The notes beneath the pieces are model-generated. The model was not told where the DNA came from and ran no database searches. It saw nothing but the letters and a program-made list of their open reading frames with translations. A program made the translations under genes and the position numbers. This document shows, one piece after another, positions 62,999 to 64,000 of a stretch of 64,000 nt of DNA; the first letter of the stretch is position 1; every line of letters begins with the position of its first letter. The stretch is from WHSW01 sp963722175. Lineage in GTDB: Bacteria > Actinomycetota > Thermoleophilia > Solirubrobacterales > 70-9. The DNA is taken from NCBI GenBank assembly GCA_963722175.1, contig CAVRKA010000004.1, positions 1,178,001-1,242,000 of the forward strand, read 5' to 3'.

Positions 62999-64000
62999 AT
63001 GACTCCTGAGCTCCCCGACGACTTCCAGACCGCCCCGCTCGCCGATGTCGACCCCCAGATCGCCGAGGTGCTGCAGCGCGAGCTCGAGCGCCAGCAGAAC
63101 ACGCTCGAGATGATCGCCTCGGAGAACTTCGTCCCCCAGGCGGTGCTCGAGGCGGCCGGCTCGGTGCTCACCAACAAGTACGCCGAGGGTTATCCCGGCC
63201 GGCGCTACTACGGTGGCTGCGAGGAGGTCGACGTCGCCGAGCAACTGGCGATCGACCGCGCCAAGGCCCTGTTCGGGGCCGGTTTCGCGAACGTCCAGCC
63301 GCACGCCGGCGCCCAGGCCAACAACGCCGCCTACATGGCGATGCTCTCACCCGGGGACACGATCATGGGCATGGCGCTCGACCACGGCGGTCACCTCACC
63401 CACGGGATGAAGCTCAACGTCTCGGGCAAGCTCTACGAGGTCGTCGCCTACCACGTCCGCCGCGAGGACCTGCTCTGCGACATGGAGGAGGTCGAGCGCC
63501 TCGCCCACGAGCACCGGCCGAAGGTGATCGTCGCCGGGTGGTCGGCCTACCCCCGTCACCTCGACTGGGCCGCCTTCCGCGAGATCGCCGACTCCGTCGA
63601 CGCGAAGCTCATGGTCGACATGGCCCACTTCGCCGGCCTGGTCGCCGCGGGCGAGCACCCGACCCCGGTCGACCACGCGCACGTGACCACGACCACCGTC
63701 CACAAGACGCTCGCGGGGCCCCGCAGCGGGATGATCCTCACCAACGACGAGGAGCTCGCGACGGAGATCAACCGTGCCGTCTTCCCGGGGCAGCAGGGCG
63801 GCCCGCTGATGCACATCATCGCCGCGAAGGCCGTCGCGCTGGGGATCGCGCTGACCGAGCCGTTCCGCGCCCGCCAGCGCCAGACGGTCGCGAACGCGAA
63901 GGCGTTCGCCGCCGAGCTGATCGCGAACGGGGTCGAGGTGCTGACCGGCGGCACCGACGTCCACCTGGTGCTGGTCGACCTCGGGCCGACCGGCCTCGAC
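62999..64000 (+). CDS. glyA: Serine hydroxymethyltransferase (partial, cut by the window end)
   Basis: The first 334 residues are visible out of about 420. QNTLEMIASENFVPQAVLEA (about 33-52), YAEGYPGRRYYGGCEEVDVA (about 61-80) and the PLP lysine in TTTTVHKTLAGPRSGMIL (about 235-252) identify it. It converts serine and tetrahydrofolate to glycine and methylene-tetrahydrofolate. ATG 62999 lies 22 bases upstream of the divergent SnoaL gene; GGAGG is only two bases before the ATG, while TATCGT sits eight bases before it. Confidence 0.95.
   Translation, partial: MTPELPDDFQTAPLADVDPQIAEVLQRELERQQNTLEMIASENFVPQAVLEAAGSVLTNKYAEGYPGRRYYGGCEEVDVAEQLAIDRAKALFGAGFANVQPHAGAQANNAAYMAMLSPGDTIMGMALDHGGHLTHGMKLNVSGKLYEVVAYHVRREDLLCDMEEVERLAHEHRPKVIVAGWSAYPRHLDWAAFREIADSVDAKLMVDMAHFAGLVAAGEHPTPVDHAHVTTTTVHKTLAGPRSGMILTNDEELATEINRAVFPGQQGGPLMHIIAAKAVALGIALTEPFRARQRQTVANAKAFAAELIANGVEVLTGGTDVHLVLVDLGPTGLD

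Overview
The window is about 70% GC, densely coded on both strands, and has no rRNA, tRNA, CRISPR array or insertion sequence that I can see. Several traits point to a high-GC actinobacterium of the Thermoleophilia/Solirubrobacterales type: the order rpmE - DUF1385 - prfA - prmC - sua5 - glyA; a paired ArsA/Get3-like ATPase locus; an N-terminally extended FtsZ beside a ParA; a mycobacterial Rv3030-Rv3032-like methylated-polysaccharide block; and many genes that start 6-8 bases after a TANNNT box with no Shine-Dalgarno sequence. The taxonomic call is inference from gene content only.

Layout. 1-5.5 kb: secreted sulfatase, PilT-type ATPase, HxlR regulator, and a large uncharacterised protein with an Apea/HEPN-like core. 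5.5-10.5 kb: two overlapping ArsA-like ATPases on the minus strand, divergent from a ParA-FtsZ pair, separated by a 218-base gap that carries a run of four hairpins. 10.5-21.5 kb: gamma-glutamyltransferase, LON-domain protein, class III adenylyl cyclase, flavin amine oxidase, DipZ-like thiol-redox protein, a large secreted alpha/beta-hydrolase, a FAD monooxygenase-like protein, DUF2834 and DUF2277. 21.5-27.1 kb: two methyltransferases, a GH57 branching enzyme, a GT4 glycosyltransferase and kynureninase. 27.1-35.4 kb: enoyl-CoA hydratase, nitronate monooxygenase, BBE-type oxidase, hexapeptide acyltransferase, MeaB GTPase, PRC-barrel protein, acyl-CoA dehydrogenase with an HxlR regulator, and a thioesterase behind a 32-codon ORF. 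35.4-39 kb: FIST sensor plus GAF-GGDEF-EAL protein. 39-44 kb: leucyl aminopeptidase, thiolase, a HAD phosphatase whose reading frame appears broken, and an amidase. 44-52.9 kb: membrane protein, PNPOx-like protein, large and small subunits of a B12 acyl-CoA mutase with a response regulator between them, etfBA, ETF-quinone oxidoreductase and a GNAT protein. 52.9-56 kb: a TetR-controlled hydrolase/SnoaL operon and a tandem UspA. 56-64 kb: rpmE, DUF1385, a Tat-exported FAD enzyme, an orphan Phd-like antitoxin with a 22-bp palindrome upstream, prfA, a SnoaL-fold protein, prmC, sua5, another SnoaL-fold protein, and the 5' part of glyA.

How the genes work together. A clear theme is acyl-CoA catabolism: acyl-CoA dehydrogenase, enoyl-CoA hydratase, thiolase, thioesterase, acyl-CoA mutase with its MeaB chaperone, and ETF with ETF-QO to pass electrons to the quinone pool. 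The mutase lacks the two residues that read the methylmalonyl carboxylate, so its substrate is probably a non-carboxylated branched acyl-CoA. A second theme is polysaccharide and envelope biosynthesis; a third is cell organisation (ParA, FtsZ, ArsA pair). The 3' end is a conserved translation cluster.

Worth most attention: the four-hairpin element before parA; the HEPN-like protein with a degenerate active site; the altered mutase pocket; the ETF-QO that lacks one Fe-S cysteine; the HAD frameshift; and the set of likely operators (tandem TetR sites, GCAAC repeats, 22-bp palindrome). No gap between called genes exceeds about 300 bases.
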